Below, in pieces: positions 51,863-61,186 of a DNA stretch of 64,000 nucleotides. The notes beneath the pieces are model-generated. The model was not told where the DNA came from, did not search any database, and was given only the letters and a program-made list of their open reading frames with translations. Positions within the stretch are counted from its first letter, which is position 1. Each line of letters opens with the position of its first letter. The position numbers were made by a program, and so were the translations under genes. The DNA comes from Schaalia sp. Marseille-Q2122 (GTDB lineage: Bacteria > Actinomycetota > Actinomycetes > Actinomycetales > Actinomycetaceae), in NCBI RefSeq assembly GCF_903645355.1, contig NZ_CAHJXR010000001.1, positions 1 through 64,000 on the forward strand. The letters are read 5' to 3'.

Positions 51863-52633
51863 ATGCGAATCGTGCGTTTTTCAGCGGGTGACACTCCCCA
51901 ATATGGTGCCCTGGAAGAGGGCTCATCCCGAATTGTTGTCCTCAAGGGCGATCCTCTGTTCCAAGAGGTTGAACCCTCCGGGCAAATCCTTGAACTGGAC
52001 GAGGTCCGCCTGCTGTCGCCGGTGATTCCTCGCTCGAAGGTTGTGGGCGTTGCGAACGCCGGCGCTGCTGAGGGTGCTGTTGGCGCTCATGGCGAGGACT
52101 TCCCTCACGTCTTCTTGAAGCCCAATACCTCTGTTATTGGTCCTGGCGATCCGATTATCTTGCCGTCGTGGAGTGAAAAGGTTGTTGCTGAGGCGGAGAT
52201 CGGCATTGTGATCAAGACCTTGGCCAAGGACGTGCCCCTCGACAAGGTTGACGACGTGATCCTTGGTTATGTCTGTGCCAATGACGCCACTGCTGGTGAC
52301 GCTCTTGGGCAGGGCCCCTGGTCGCGCGGTAAGGGTTTTGACACCTCAACGCCTCTGGGCCCGTGGATCCTTGTTGACCCCGATTTTGATCCAGACAATA
52401 TCGACATTTCGATCAGCGTCAATGGAGAGCTTTACGATCAGGGGACGAATGCGCGAATGCGTCTACGCGCGAAGGAAGTCGTTTCTCGCGTGTCGCACAT
52501 GTTTACCTTGCTGCCAGGTGATGTGATTGTGACGGGCACGGCGCTTCAAGCGCCCGTGCTTCAGTCAGGAGACGAGGTGGCCATTACCATCGGAGGGATT
52601 GGCACCTTAAGTAACCCGGTCCATCGTCTCTGA
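51863..52633 (+). CDS. FAH-family hydrolase, variant lacking the NYxxH motif
   Basis: The 256-residue protein belongs to the fumarylacetoacetate hydrolase fold: VFLKPNTSVIGPGDPI, metal glutamates in VVAEAEIGIVI, GYVCANDATAGD and KGFDTSTPLGPW. At the usual GxNYxxHAxE site it has VGVANAGAAEGAVGA, so the catalytic His/Glu pair seems missing. TAGCCT ends 6 bases before the ATG: probably leaderless. Confidence 0.82.
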   Translation: MRIVRFSAGDTPQYGALEEGSSRIVVLKGDPLFQEVEPSGQILELDEVRLLSPVIPRSKVVGVANAGAAEGAVGAHGEDFPHVFLKPNTSVIGPGDPIILPSWSEKVVAEAEIGIVIKTLAKDVPLDKVDDVILGYVCANDATAGDALGQGPWSRGKGFDTSTPLGPWILVDPDFDPDNIDISISVNGELYDQGTNARMRLRAKEVVSRVSHMFTLLPGDVIVTGTALQAPVLQSGDEVAITIGGIGTLSNPVHRL

Positions 52634-52637
52634 GATC

Positions 52638-52670
52638 CTGTGCCTGCGCGTGATGACAGCGCAGGCACAG
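52638..52670 (+). terminator. Terminator after the first FAH gene
   Basis: A 12-bp perfect stem (CTGTGCCTGCGC / GCGCAGGCACAG) has a 9-base loop. A T-poor tail follows. Confidence 0.75.
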
Positions 52671-52789
52671 CTATTGCACCACCTTCCATACAAGCACCCA
52701 TCCGTATATTTGCCTCACTCTATTGCCCCGGTCGGCCCATCGTTGCGCAAGAGGGGGATAGGAGTGAATGACACGTTGGAGGACCACGA

Positions 52790-53572
52790 ATGAGGATTCT
52801 ACGTTTCGTTGAACACGGTCAAGTGCGATGGGGCGCCTGTGAAGATGACGCAACCATGATCCGCACTCTTGCCGCTGACCCCATGGTCAGTGGGATCATG
52901 TACCTCTCAGAGGAGGAAGTGCCCTTGACCGGCGTTAAGCTCTGCGCTCCGGTTGAGCCGCGCACAATCATTGGTATCGGCCGTAATTACGCCGAGCATG
53001 CGCGCGAAATGGGTGGTGACGTCCCCGATGAGCCGGTGGTGTTTCTCGTCCCACCGGGGGCAATCATTGGCCCGGAGGAGGCAATCGTGTTGCCCCAGTG
53101 GAGTCAGGAGGTACATTACGAGGCCGAACTTGCTGTTGTTATTGGCAAGACGGCATCCCGCGTGAGCGTTGAAGACGCACACGAGGCGATCTTTGGCTAT
53201 ACCTGCGTCAACGACGTGTCCGCCAGGGACGCGCAGCGCAGTGACCATCAATGGGCGCGGGCGAAGGGCTTTGACACCTCGACACCAATTGGGCCGTGGA
53301 TTGTCACTGCCGACAGCGTGGACCCGGCTAACCTGCGTATTCAGGCGTATGTCAATGGGGAGTGCCGCCAGGATGGGACGACTTCGGACATGCTCCGTAG
53401 CGTTGATGAATTGGTGTCCTACCTATCCCATGGATTCACCCTGCACCCGGGCGATGTCATTATGACGGGCACACCTGCAGGGGTTGGAAAACTCGTTGAC
53501 GGGGATCAGGTGGAAGTGCGTCTTGAGGGCATCGGGACGCTCAGTAATCCCGTACAATGCGAAATAATTTAA
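52790..53572 (+). CDS. FAH-family hydrolase/decarboxylase
   Basis: The 260-residue protein has the complete FAH set: GIGRNYAEHAREMG with the His/Glu dyad, FLVPPGAIIGPEEAI, HYEAELAVVIG (metal), GYTCVNDVSARDAQ and KGFDTSTPIGPW, and VIMTGTPAGVG. It may be an acylpyruvate hydrolase or oxaloacetate decarboxylase of the FAHD1 type. It is about 40-45% like the preceding gene by eye and probably its paralogue. Confidence 0.86.
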   Translation: MRILRFVEHGQVRWGACEDDATMIRTLAADPMVSGIMYLSEEEVPLTGVKLCAPVEPRTIIGIGRNYAEHAREMGGDVPDEPVVFLVPPGAIIGPEEAIVLPQWSQEVHYEAELAVVIGKTASRVSVEDAHEAIFGYTCVNDVSARDAQRSDHQWARAKGFDTSTPIGPWIVTADSVDPANLRIQAYVNGECRQDGTTSDMLRSVDELVSYLSHGFTLHPGDVIMTGTPAGVGKLVDGDQVEVRLEGIGTLSNPVQCEII

Positions 53573-53622
53573 ATGAATGAATGAAGGTGGCCATGGCGGG
53601 CACCCAACACCAAGGAGGATAC

Positions 53623-55104
53623 ATGAGCAACGCTGCACGTGACGTGACGGCTGGCGAAGGAGCCATGGCCGTCGAAATGGCGGGCCTGGACGTCATTCCC
53701 GAATCAGAACGCAAAGGTAAACCGTCCGACCTGTTCATGCCCTGGTTCGCCGCAAACATCTCTGTCCTAGGTATTTCCTGGGGCGCATGGATCCTCGGCT
53801 TTGGCCTGTCTTTCGTGCAGGCAGCCATCGTTTCAGTAGTCGGCATCGTCGCTTCCTTCTTCGTCTGCGGACTTATCGCTATTGCTGGCAAGCGCGGCTC
53901 CGCCCCCACCCTGGTGCTCTCGCGAGCCCCCTTTGGCTACAACGGCAACCGCATTTCCGCAGTGATCTCGTGGATTCTCACCGTCGGCTGGGAAACCTTC
54001 TTGTGCATTATGGCCGTCCAAGCTACTGCCACCGTCATGGGCGCGCTCGGATTCACCAACCACCTCATGGCTCAAGTCATCTCCCTGGTACTGGTGGTCG
54101 CCATCGCGGCGGGCGCGGGCATCCTCGGCTTCGACATGATTATGCGCGTCCAAACCTGGATCACCTGGGCGACCGCCGTCCTCACCGTCATCTACCTTGG
54201 TCTTGCCCTGCCCTACATTGACATGACTCAGGTCCTTTCCGCTGAGGGCGCGGGCATGGCCGCCTTCATCGGTGCCTTCTGCATGATCCTTGTGGGCTTT
54301 GGTTTTGGCTGGATTAACGCTGCTGCCGACTACTCGCGCTACTTGCCGCGTAAGGCCTCGACCGCTGGCGTTGTCGGCTGGACGACCTTCGGTTCAGCCC
54401 TGCCCACGGTCATCCTCGTTCTTTTCGGTCTGCTCATCATCGGCTCCAACCCTGCAATGGGCGAGGCGATCGGGAATGACCCAATCGGCGCCCTGACCAC
54501 CATCTTGCCCACCTGGTTCCTCATCCCCTTCGCCCTCGTGGCGATCCTGGGCCTCATTGGCGGTATCGTCATGGACATCTACTCCTCGGGCTTGTCCCTG
54601 CTGGCAACCGGCGTGCCGGTTAACCGCCCCACCGCCACTGCCCTGGACGGCACGATCATGCTGCTGGGCACCATTGGCGTTGTCTTCTTCGCTGACTCCT
54701 TCATCGGCCCCTTCACCGGCTTCCTTATCACCTTGGGTGTTGTTATTGCCGCGTGGGGTGGCATCATGCTGGCCGATATTGTCCTGCGCACAAAGAACTA
54801 CGATGAGCCGTCCTTGTTTACTCCTGCGGGCGTGTATGGTTCGGTGAACTGGGGAGCTATTGTCACCCTGGCCATTGCTTCCATTATTGGCTGGGGTCTG
54901 GTGGTCAATACTTTCGCTGAGTGGCTGGCCTGGCAGGGGTACTTCCTTGGCCCGCTTGGTGGCCGCGAGGGAGACTGGGCCTACGCTAACCTGGGCGTTT
55001 TCGTTGCCTTTGTGCTGGGCTTCATTGGCTACGTCCTGACCTCGAAGGGTCGCGTTGCCGCTCAGGAGCGTCAGCCGGTGCGCACCATGGAAGACGTGGC
55101 CTGA
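53623..55104 (+). CDS. NCS1-family nucleobase permease
   Basis: The 493-residue membrane protein has about 12 helices and NCS1 features (PWFAANISVLGISWGAW, GKRGSAPTLVLSRAPFGYNG, ADYSRYLPR). NCS1 members import cytosine, purines or allantoin. AAGGAGGATAC precedes the ATG at 53623. The stop is 1 base before the nucleoside phosphorylase start, so the two are co-transcribed and the substrate is probably a purine. Confidence 0.9.
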   Translation: MSNAARDVTAGEGAMAVEMAGLDVIPESERKGKPSDLFMPWFAANISVLGISWGAWILGFGLSFVQAAIVSVVGIVASFFVCGLIAIAGKRGSAPTLVLSRAPFGYNGNRISAVISWILTVGWETFLCIMAVQATATVMGALGFTNHLMAQVISLVLVVAIAAGAGILGFDMIMRVQTWITWATAVLTVIYLGLALPYIDMTQVLSAEGAGMAAFIGAFCMILVGFGFGWINAAADYSRYLPRKASTAGVVGWTTFGSALPTVILVLFGLLIIGSNPAMGEAIGNDPIGALTTILPTWFLIPFALVAILGLIGGIVMDIYSSGLSLLATGVPVNRPTATALDGTIMLLGTIGVVFFADSFIGPFTGFLITLGVVIAAWGGIMLADIVLRTKNYDEPSLFTPAGVYGSVNWGAIVTLAIASIIGWGLVVNTFAEWLAWQGYFLGPLGGREGDWAYANLGVFVAFVLGFIGYVLTSKGRVAAQERQPVRTMEDVA

Positions 55105-55105
55105 C

Positions 55106-55987
55106 ATGTGCGCCGCTCAGGTTGACCCGCGTTTCACTGACGCCCTCATTGACGAGGCCGCCGCCGATGCCGCTTTAGCGATCACCATTGCCTGCGGTGG
55201 GCAGCAGCCTTTCGCCCTAGTTGTTTTAGGGTCGGGTTTGGCGGGCGCCCTTGATGGGGAGCATGCCACAGACTCGGATACTGTGCGTTGGGGCGCCTGG
55301 GGTGAGCCTCGTGAGGTTCTGCCCCTGTCCGCCTTACCTGGCATCATGGCTCCCGTTGCTGACGGGCACCTTGATGAGTTGCGGGTGTACGAGCGTCCCT
55401 GCGGGCCCGTCCTCGTGGCGCTGGGGCGCACGCACCTGTACGAGGGCGTTGCCCCGAAGGCTGTGACGGCTCTTGTGCGTGCTGCTGCGGCTGCTGGGGT
55501 GGAGCGGGCCATCCTGTGCAACGCCAATGGCTGCTTGAAGGAGTGGGAGCTGGGTGATGTCATGACGATCACCGATCACCTGAACTTCTCTGGCTCCTCA
55601 CCCTTTGATGGGCCGCTATTCGTTGACATTATGGGCGTGTGGGACGCTGAGCTGAACACTGCCCTGAGCGAGCACACGCAGCGCAGCGGCACCTACGCGA
55701 TCATGCGTGGCCCCGAGTATCAGACCATGGCAGAGACTCGCTGGCTGGCCTCCACGGGCGCTGACTGTGTGGGCATGTCCACGGTAATGGAAGCAATCAC
55801 CGCACATGCCTTGGGTGTGCGCGTGTGCGGCATGAGCGTTGTTTCGGACCTGTCTTTTGCGGATGGACCTACCGACCCGCAGGCTGTGGTCGAGGCTGCA
55901 GCCCGCGCGGGCCGCACGGTCTTTGCAGGCATCGAGGCGGCCTTGCGAGTGCCCGTCTTGGAGACTGGAGAGCTCACAGCGCGATAG
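55106..55987 (+). CDS. Purine nucleoside phosphorylase
   Basis: The 293-residue trimeric-type enzyme has VVLGSGLAG (phosphate loop), RTHLYEGVAPKAV, LCNANGCL, ITDHLNFSGSSPF, GPEYQTMAETRWLASTGAD and GMSTVMEAITAHALGVRV. It splits purine nucleosides with phosphate. It starts 2 bases after the permease stop, forming an uptake-plus-salvage pair. Confidence 0.92.
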   Translation: MCAAQVDPRFTDALIDEAAADAALAITIACGGQQPFALVVLGSGLAGALDGEHATDSDTVRWGAWGEPREVLPLSALPGIMAPVADGHLDELRVYERPCGPVLVALGRTHLYEGVAPKAVTALVRAAAAAGVERAILCNANGCLKEWELGDVMTITDHLNFSGSSPFDGPLFVDIMGVWDAELNTALSEHTQRSGTYAIMRGPEYQTMAETRWLASTGADCVGMSTVMEAITAHALGVRVCGMSVVSDLSFADGPTDPQAVVEAAARAGRTVFAGIEAALRVPVLETGELTAR

Positions 55988-56014
55988 CGCAGGTCATCAC
56001 GGCTCCAACACCAA

Positions 56015-56046
56015 GGGGGGTTCTCGGCTTCAGCCGAGAACCCCCC
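56015..56046. terminator. Bidirectional terminator after purine nucleoside phosphorylase
   Basis: A perfect 15-bp stem (GGGGGGTTCTCGGCT and its complement) with a 2-base loop lies between convergent genes and probably serves both. Confidence 0.85.
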
Positions 56047-56062
56047 AACTATGCTGAAGCAG

Positions 56063-56536
56063 TTATGCCACCGAGCGTTGGCGTCTGACTCGGTCACGGT
56101 GGGAGAGGATTTCGAGAGCATCCATGTAGCGGTCGCAGACCAGGGGATCAATCTGGAAATCGCTCCCTGGTGCTGCGCCCGCTGCTCCGCTCAGGCTAGC
56201 GGGGGAGGGCATGACCAGGGTGCAGGCGTCGGTCTGATTCCACAGGGTAATGCGCACAGGCAGCTTGAGTGCCCGGGAAAAGCCGGTGATGCGCACGGCG
56301 TCGGCCTCGCGCGCGGCAGAAGGGCAGGCGTAGGCGTCGCCGTCGGCGGCGCGAAACTCCTTGGTAATGTCGCGCTGGGAGAGTTCGACTTGAATATTGG
56401 GCCACTGGGAGGATGCCTTCACATCAGCGCCTGCAACGGTGAGGAAGGACAACATGCCTTCCCAGCTGGTGGGCCAGGAAAGCTGGTAGTGGAGGGTAAG
56501 AAACCCATTGCGTTCATCAAAAGAGCGTATCTGCAT
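56063..56536 (-). CDS. Unrecognised protein, paralogue A
   Basis: This 157-residue protein has no domain I recognise. It shares three blocks with its upstream neighbour: WPTSWEGMLSFL, LSQRDITKEFRAAD and a C-terminal CDRYMDALEILSHRDRV. It begins at ATG 56536 (GAGGAACCC upstream), overlapping the neighbour by 20 bases. It is soluble and without signal peptide. Confidence 0.7.
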   Translation of the reverse strand: MQIRSFDERNGFLTLHYQLSWPTSWEGMLSFLTVAGADVKASSQWPNIQVELSQRDITKEFRAADGDAYACPSAAREADAVRITGFSRALKLPVRITLWNQTDACTLVMPSPASLSGAAGAAPGSDFQIDPLVCDRYMDALEILSHRDRVRRQRSVA

Positions 56537-57002
56537 GGTGGGTTCCTCGATCTCGTGGGGCTCCCGAGAGGACCCGCTCAATGTGGGCGATGATCTCGAG
56601 ATTATCCATGTAGCGGTCGAATACGTGGTCACTTTCGTGCATTGCCGACCCGCTGAGGGCTTCAAGCAGGCACTCGTGGACGTCGCAGCGCACAGTGAAA
56701 CGCAGGGTGCTTTCCATCAGGCGTGAATGTCCTTCGACCTGCAGGGTGTGATCCTCCGTGCGAGGCAGGCCCAAAGCGTTGTGGTTCAGGGCAGCGGGGT
56801 TGAGGTCGGCCGCGTAGAGAGCGTTGGTGATGTCCTGAGAGTTGACGAGGACGCGCAGGGGGTGAGAGCGGTCGGTGATGAGGTCGGTTGTGAGGAGGCC
56901 ACGAAGGAAAGCCGCGCAGTCTTCCCAGGTGAATGGCCATGTTGTCTCGTAGGAGTAGGCGATGGAGCCATCGGCGCGAGGCTCAGCAGCACGTAGCAGC
57001 AT
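56517..57002 (-). CDS. Unrecognised protein, paralogue B
   Basis: This 161-residue protein is related to the downstream gene: WPFTWEDCAAFL, NSQDITNALYAADL and FDRYMDNLEIIAHIERV line up in order with the same blocks there. ATG 57002 has GGGGAG upstream; earlier in-frame starts are weaker. The two overlap and are surely co-expressed. No function can be named. Confidence 0.7.
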   Translation of the reverse strand: MLLRAAEPRADGSIAYSYETTWPFTWEDCAAFLRGLLTTDLITDRSHPLRVLVNSQDITNALYAADLNPAALNHNALGLPRTEDHTLQVEGHSRLMESTLRFTVRCDVHECLLEALSGSAMHESDHVFDRYMDNLEIIAHIERVLSGAPRDRGTHHADTLF

Positions 57003-57140
57003 GGCGTGACTCCCCTTCATCCTGATGCCAACACTGATCTCTATCAACGCTAATTGAAAAAGATGTTTCGCGGGCGGTTTTGGACAACGAGTTTTCGGCT
57101 ACTTCAGGCTCTACGGCGGCTCAACAGTCCCGGAACTGGT

Positions 57141-58352
57141 CTAATGCATCCCAGGGTAGGTTGCATTAATTGCCTCGACGATTAATCCTGCCGTCTCAGG
57201 CGCGCACCCCACGTTAATACGCGCCCAGCGTTCAAACCCGGCGCCAAGGGAGCGCCCCGCGTTCGTCGAAACGCCTCCGACCTCCCTGAGCTGCGCGTCG
57301 GGCGAAGCGTCACCCTCAAGGCATAACGCACTGAAATCCCACCACGTCAGGTAGGTGGCCTGAGGGCGGTGGAAACACAAGGCACTGTCGGAAGTAGGGG
57401 AGGAGTAGAACGCCTCGTCAAGCATGTCAAAGTTGCCCCGGACGATCACCTTTACTTCCTCCAACCACGGCTCGCCCCCAGGCGACGATGCAGTCTCGTA
57501 GGCGGCGATTGCAGCCAGAGCACCATAGGAATTCATCTCGTGGGCAAGCTGATCATCCGCCGCCATCCAACGCTCGCGCAAAGCCTCGTCCGGCAGGATC
57601 ACCTGCGCGCACGGCAGGGCCGCAATATTCCAGCCCTTCGAGGCCGCCACCGCCGTCACCGTATGCGCCGCGCTCTCCGGCCCCAGGGAAGCATAGGAGA
57701 TGAAAGGGGAGTCATCCATGACCAGGGGAGCGTGAATCTCATCAGAAAACACCACCACCTCATAGTCGGCAAGCACCGCATGCAGGGCGCGTAGTTCAGC
57801 CTCGCTCAGTACCCGCCCCGTTGGATTCCACGGGTTGCACAAAATGAGCATCCCCGCCCCGGCCTCGCACGCCCGGCGAATCCTCTCCAAATCCAGCGCC
57901 CACACCGCCCCATTGCCCGGCGTGTACAGGGCGGGCACCTCGATCACGGGGTGGCCGTGGGCTGGTGGGATCGTTAAAAACGGCATGTAGGCGGGCGTGG
58001 GGACGATTACCGCAGCGCCCGCCGGAACCACCGTATCGAGGGCGAGGGCGAGCGCCCCCAGCACCGAACGCGCCGGACGAATCGCCCCGGCCTCGACCTG
58101 CCAGCCATGAACCGCGCTCTGGTAGGCGGCGGTTGCCTCAGCCAAACGAGGAGCCAACCACGTGGGCTGATAGCCCGTGAAACCACCACGGATCGCGCCA
58201 ATAATGGCCTCCTCCACCACGGGCGCCGTACCAAAATCCATCTCCGCCACCCAGGCGCCCAGCGTCGGTGAGCCATCAGCGCGAGTGATGCCCGTCCACT
58301 TCAGCGAACCGGCCTGACGCATCTGAGCGGCAGAATATGTGCGAACAGACAT
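57141..58352 (-). CDS. PatB/MalY-type aminotransferase-like beta-lyase
   Basis: The 403-residue fold-type I PLP protein has WVAEMDFGTAP, YQPTWLAPRLAEA, LCNPWNPTGRVLSEAEL, FSDEIHAPL and the PLP lysine in AASKGWNIAAL near residue 238. The family cleaves cystathionine or other cysteine-S-conjugates. It is divergent from gltX, 58 bases away. Confidence 0.9.
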   Translation of the reverse strand: MSVRTYSAAQMRQAGSLKWTGITRADGSPTLGAWVAEMDFGTAPVVEEAIIGAIRGGFTGYQPTWLAPRLAEATAAYQSAVHGWQVEAGAIRPARSVLGALALALDTVVPAGAAVIVPTPAYMPFLTIPPAHGHPVIEVPALYTPGNGAVWALDLERIRRACEAGAGMLILCNPWNPTGRVLSEAELRALHAVLADYEVVVFSDEIHAPLVMDDSPFISYASLGPESAAHTVTAVAASKGWNIAALPCAQVILPDEALRERWMAADDQLAHEMNSYGALAAIAAYETASSPGGEPWLEEVKVIVRGNFDMLDEAFYSSPTSDSALCFHRPQATYLTWWDFSALCLEGDASPDAQLREVGGVSTNAGRSLGAGFERWARINVGCAPETAGLIVEAINATYPGMH

Positions 58353-58410
58353 GGAAACTCCCTAAGTGGCGGTATTCGAGGGCCCTACACGCGAGTAGAC
58401 TACAAGCATT

Positions 58411-59925
58411 ATGACTGTTACTACCGCAACCGGCTCCGACGTTCGCGTCCGTTTCTGCCCTTCCCCCACGGGAACCCCCCACGTTGGCATGGTCCGCACC
58501 TGCCTGTTCAACTGGGCGTACGCCCGCCACACCGGCGGCACCTTCGTATTCCGCATTGAAGACACCGACGCCGCACGCGACTCGGAAGAATCCTTCGACC
58601 AGATTCTCGACTCCCTGCGCTGGCTGGGACTCGACTGGGACGAGGGCGTCGAAAAGGGAGGCCCCCACGAGCCCTACCGCCAGTCGCAGCGCATGGACAT
58701 CTACCGTGACATCGCCGCGCGCCTGCTTGAGGCCGGCTACGCCTACGAGTCCTACTCCACTCCCGACGAGATCGAAGCCCGCCACCGCGCAGCGGGGCGC
58801 GACCCCAAGCTCGGCTACGACGGCTTTGACCGCGACCTGAGCGACGAGCAGATCGCAGCCTACAAGGCTGAGGGCCGCCAGCCCGTGCTGCGTATGCGCA
58901 TGCCCGATGAGGACATCACCTTTGATGACCTGGTTCGTGGCGAGATCACCTTCAAGGCTGGCTCCGTGCCTGACTACGTCATTGTGCGCGCCAATGGGGA
59001 TCCGCTCTACACCCTGGTTAACCCCGTTGATGACGCGCTGATGAAGATCACCCACGTCCTGCGTGGCGAGGACCTGCTCTCCTCCACCCCGCGTCAGATC
59101 GTCCTCTACCGTGCGCTGGAAGCCATTGGTGTGGCCGACTACATGCCGCGCTTTGGCCACCTGCCCTATGTGATGGGCGAGGGGAATAAGAAGCTGTCCA
59201 AGCGCGACCCCGAATCGAATCTGCTGCTCCACCGCGAGGCCGGCATGATTCCCGAGGGCCTGACGAACTACCTGGCGCTGCTGGGCTGGGCCATCAGCCC
59301 CGACAATGACGTGTTCTCCATGGAAGAGATGATCGAAGCCTTCGATATCTCGGCCGTGAACCCCAACCCCGCACGTTTCGACCAGAAGAAGTGCGTGGCT
59401 ATTAACGCTGAGCATATCCGCCGCCTGGAGGTGGCAGACTTCCAGCGCCGTATCGTGCCCTTCCTGCATGGCAAGGGTTTCGTGTCGGCCGATTCTTTCG
59501 ATGCTCTGACCGATCGTGAGCGTGAGATCATCGAGGCGTCCGCCCACATGGTTCAGACCCGCGTGCAGATGCTGGGCGAGGTGCCCGGCATGATGGGCTT
59601 CCTCTTCGTTGAGGGTGCTGACGTCACTCTTGATGAGACGTCGGTGAAGAAGCTCAAGGAGAACGCCGGTGAGGTGCTCGACACCGCGATTGGCGTCATC
59701 AATGGGCTGGGCGAGGACGAGTTCACGACCACCGTCCTCGAAGAGAAGCTGCGCGAGGCCATTGTTGATGGCATGGGTATCAAGCCGCGCCTGGCCTTTG
59801 GTCCCCTGCGCGTGGCCGTGACTGGCCGTCAGGTTTCTCCGCCGCTCTTTGAGTCTATGGAGATTATTGGCCGCGAGGCCTCCGTAGGTCGCCTGCTTGC
59901 TCTGAAGGAGCACCTGGCCAGCTGA
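58411..59925 (+). CDS. gltX: Glutamyl-tRNA synthetase
   Basis: The 504-residue class I synthetase has [16 protein letters not shown] (HIGH-like), [19 protein letters not shown] (KMSKS-like) and a helical anticodon-binding C-terminus. It charges tRNA-Glu, and in organisms without GlnRS also tRNA-Gln for later amidation. TAGACT ends 9 bases before the ATG, so the leader is very short. Confidence 0.96.
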   Translation: MTVTTATGSDVRVRFCPSPTGTPHVGMVRTCLFNWAYARHTGGTFVFRIEDTDAARDSEESFDQILDSLRWLGLDWDEGVEKGGPHEPYRQSQRMDIYRDIAARLLEAGYAYESYSTPDEIEARHRAAGRDPKLGYDGFDRDLSDEQIAAYKAEGRQPVLRMRMPDEDITFDDLVRGEITFKAGSVPDYVIVRANGDPLYTLVNPVDDALMKITHVLRGEDLLSSTPRQIVLYRALEAIGVADYMPRFGHLPYVMGEGNKKLSKRDPESNLLLHREAGMIPEGLTNYLALLGWAISPDNDVFSMEEMIEAFDISAVNPNPARFDQKKCVAINAEHIRRLEVADFQRRIVPFLHGKGFVSADSFDALTDREREIIEASAHMVQTRVQMLGEVPGMMGFLFVEGADVTLDETSVKKLKENAGEVLDTAIGVINGLGEDEFTTTVLEEKLREAIVDGMGIKPRLAFGPLRVAVTGRQVSPPLFESMEIIGREASVGRLLALKEHLAS

Positions 59926-59943
59926 GTGTGGCTTGAACGGAGT

Positions 59944-59977
59944 GGAAGGGGAGTCTCGTGAGGGGCTCCCCTTCTTC
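59944..59977 (+). terminator. Terminator after gltX
   Basis: GAAGGGGAG pairs with CTCCCCTTC (59966-59974) across a 12-base loop, followed by TTC. Confidence 0.78.
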
Positions 59978-60126
59978 ATGTCCGTGGGGGCGCGGTTTGG
60001 CGTATCAAGCAGTGGGCCGGGATTCACTTGGAGTGGGACGTTGTGGTTTGAGCCCCGCCCAGTGAGTGTGTGATGTGGGACGGGAATATCGGAGAGTTTT
60101 CACTGCGCCCCGCAATGGTGATAGTG

Positions 60127-60142
60127 TTTCGGTACACCGAAA
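60127..60142. promoter_or_regulatory. Palindrome TTTCGGT-AC-ACCGAAA upstream of the metal importer
   Basis: A perfect 7+7 bp palindrome lies 22 bases before the DtxR-type box. It may be a second operator. Confidence 0.5.
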
Positions 60143-60163
60143 AATGAATGTGGGCAATGGTGG

Positions 60164-60182
60164 TAAGGTAAGGCTTGCCTTA
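60164..60182 (+). promoter_or_regulatory. DtxR/IdeR/MntR-type operator
   Basis: TAAGGTAAGGCTTGCCTTA matches TWAGGTWAGSCTWACCTWA at 18 of 19 positions. It is centred about 60 bases before the solute-binding gene and should place the operon under iron- or manganese-responsive repression. Confidence 0.85.
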
Positions 60183-60232
60183 CCACTCAATGTCTGGTGG
60201 GCAAAGCTGTAAACACGCCTAAGGAGGCATCT

Positions 60233-61186
60233 ATGTCACGAACACTTCTGCGCGGCCTCGCTCTTGCCGCCGTGGCCGCTCTGGGACTTTCGGCCTGTGG
60301 GTCAACCGAAACAACCGCCACCGACACCCCCGCAAACGACGGCGCCCTCACCATCTTCGCCACCACCGGCTACCTCGGTGACGCTGCGCAGGTCATCGCC
60401 CCCGACGCCAAGGTCACCGTCATGGTCGAACCCGGCGGCGACCCCCACACCTACCAGCCCACCACCCAGGACATCGAAGCCATGCAATCGGCCAACCTCG
60501 TCCTGTGGAACGGCCTGCACCTCGAAGCCCTCATGATCGACCAGCTCCGCGAGCAGGGCGACCGCCAGCTCGAAGTCGGCGAAAAGGTCCCCCACGACCT
60601 CCTCCTCGACTGGCCCGAAACCGACGACCAAGGCAACCCTCTGCACGACCCCCACATCTGGAACTCCCCCGAGATCTGGAAGGGCGTCGTCGACCAGATC
60701 GCCGCACGCCTCGGTGAAATCGACCCCGACAACGCCTCGACCTACGCTGACAACGCCAAGGCCTACAACACCAAGATCGACGAAATCGACGCCATGGCCA
60801 AGGAAAAGTTCGCCCAGCTCAAGGACGAAAACCGCGTGCTCGTCACCGGCCACGACGCCTTCAACTACCTGGGCGCCCGCTACAACCTCAAGGTCTACGC
60901 CACCGACTTCGTCACCTCCGAAGCCGAAATGTCTCCCGCGCAGCTTGAAGAACTCGCCACCACCATCGCCGACGCCCAGGTGCCCGCCATCTTCATCGAC
61001 AACCTGAAGAACCCTCAGGCCGTTGAATCCCTCCAGGAAGCCGTCAAGGCCAAGGGCTGGGACGTCGCCATCGCGGAGGAAGAACTCTACGCAGACTCCC
61101 TGGGTGATGCCGCACCCGTCGACACCTACCTGGGCGTCTTCGAACACAACGTTCTCGCCGTCACCAAGGGCCTTGGGGTGAAGTGA
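60233..61186 (+). CDS. Metal (Mn/Zn/Fe) ABC-binding lipoprotein
   Basis: The 317-residue cluster A-I binding protein has a lipobox LSAC (Cys22). Probable metal ligands are H72 (GGDPHTYQPT), H141 (DPHIWNSP), H207 (VTGHDAFNYLG) and D288 (YADSLGD). A third His rather than Glu is more like TroA/ZnuA than PsaA, so zinc as well as manganese is possible. AAGGAGGCATCT precedes the ATG at 60233. It heads a four-gene operon. Confidence 0.9.
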   Translation: MSRTLLRGLALAAVAALGLSACGSTETTATDTPANDGALTIFATTGYLGDAAQVIAPDAKVTVMVEPGGDPHTYQPTTQDIEAMQSANLVLWNGLHLEALMIDQLREQGDRQLEVGEKVPHDLLLDWPETDDQGNPLHDPHIWNSPEIWKGVVDQIAARLGEIDPDNASTYADNAKAYNTKIDEIDAMAKEKFAQLKDENRVLVTGHDAFNYLGARYNLKVYATDFVTSEAEMSPAQLEELATTIADAQVPAIFIDNLKNPQAVESLQEAVKAKGWDVAIAEEELYADSLGDAAPVDTYLGVFEHNVLAVTKGLGVK

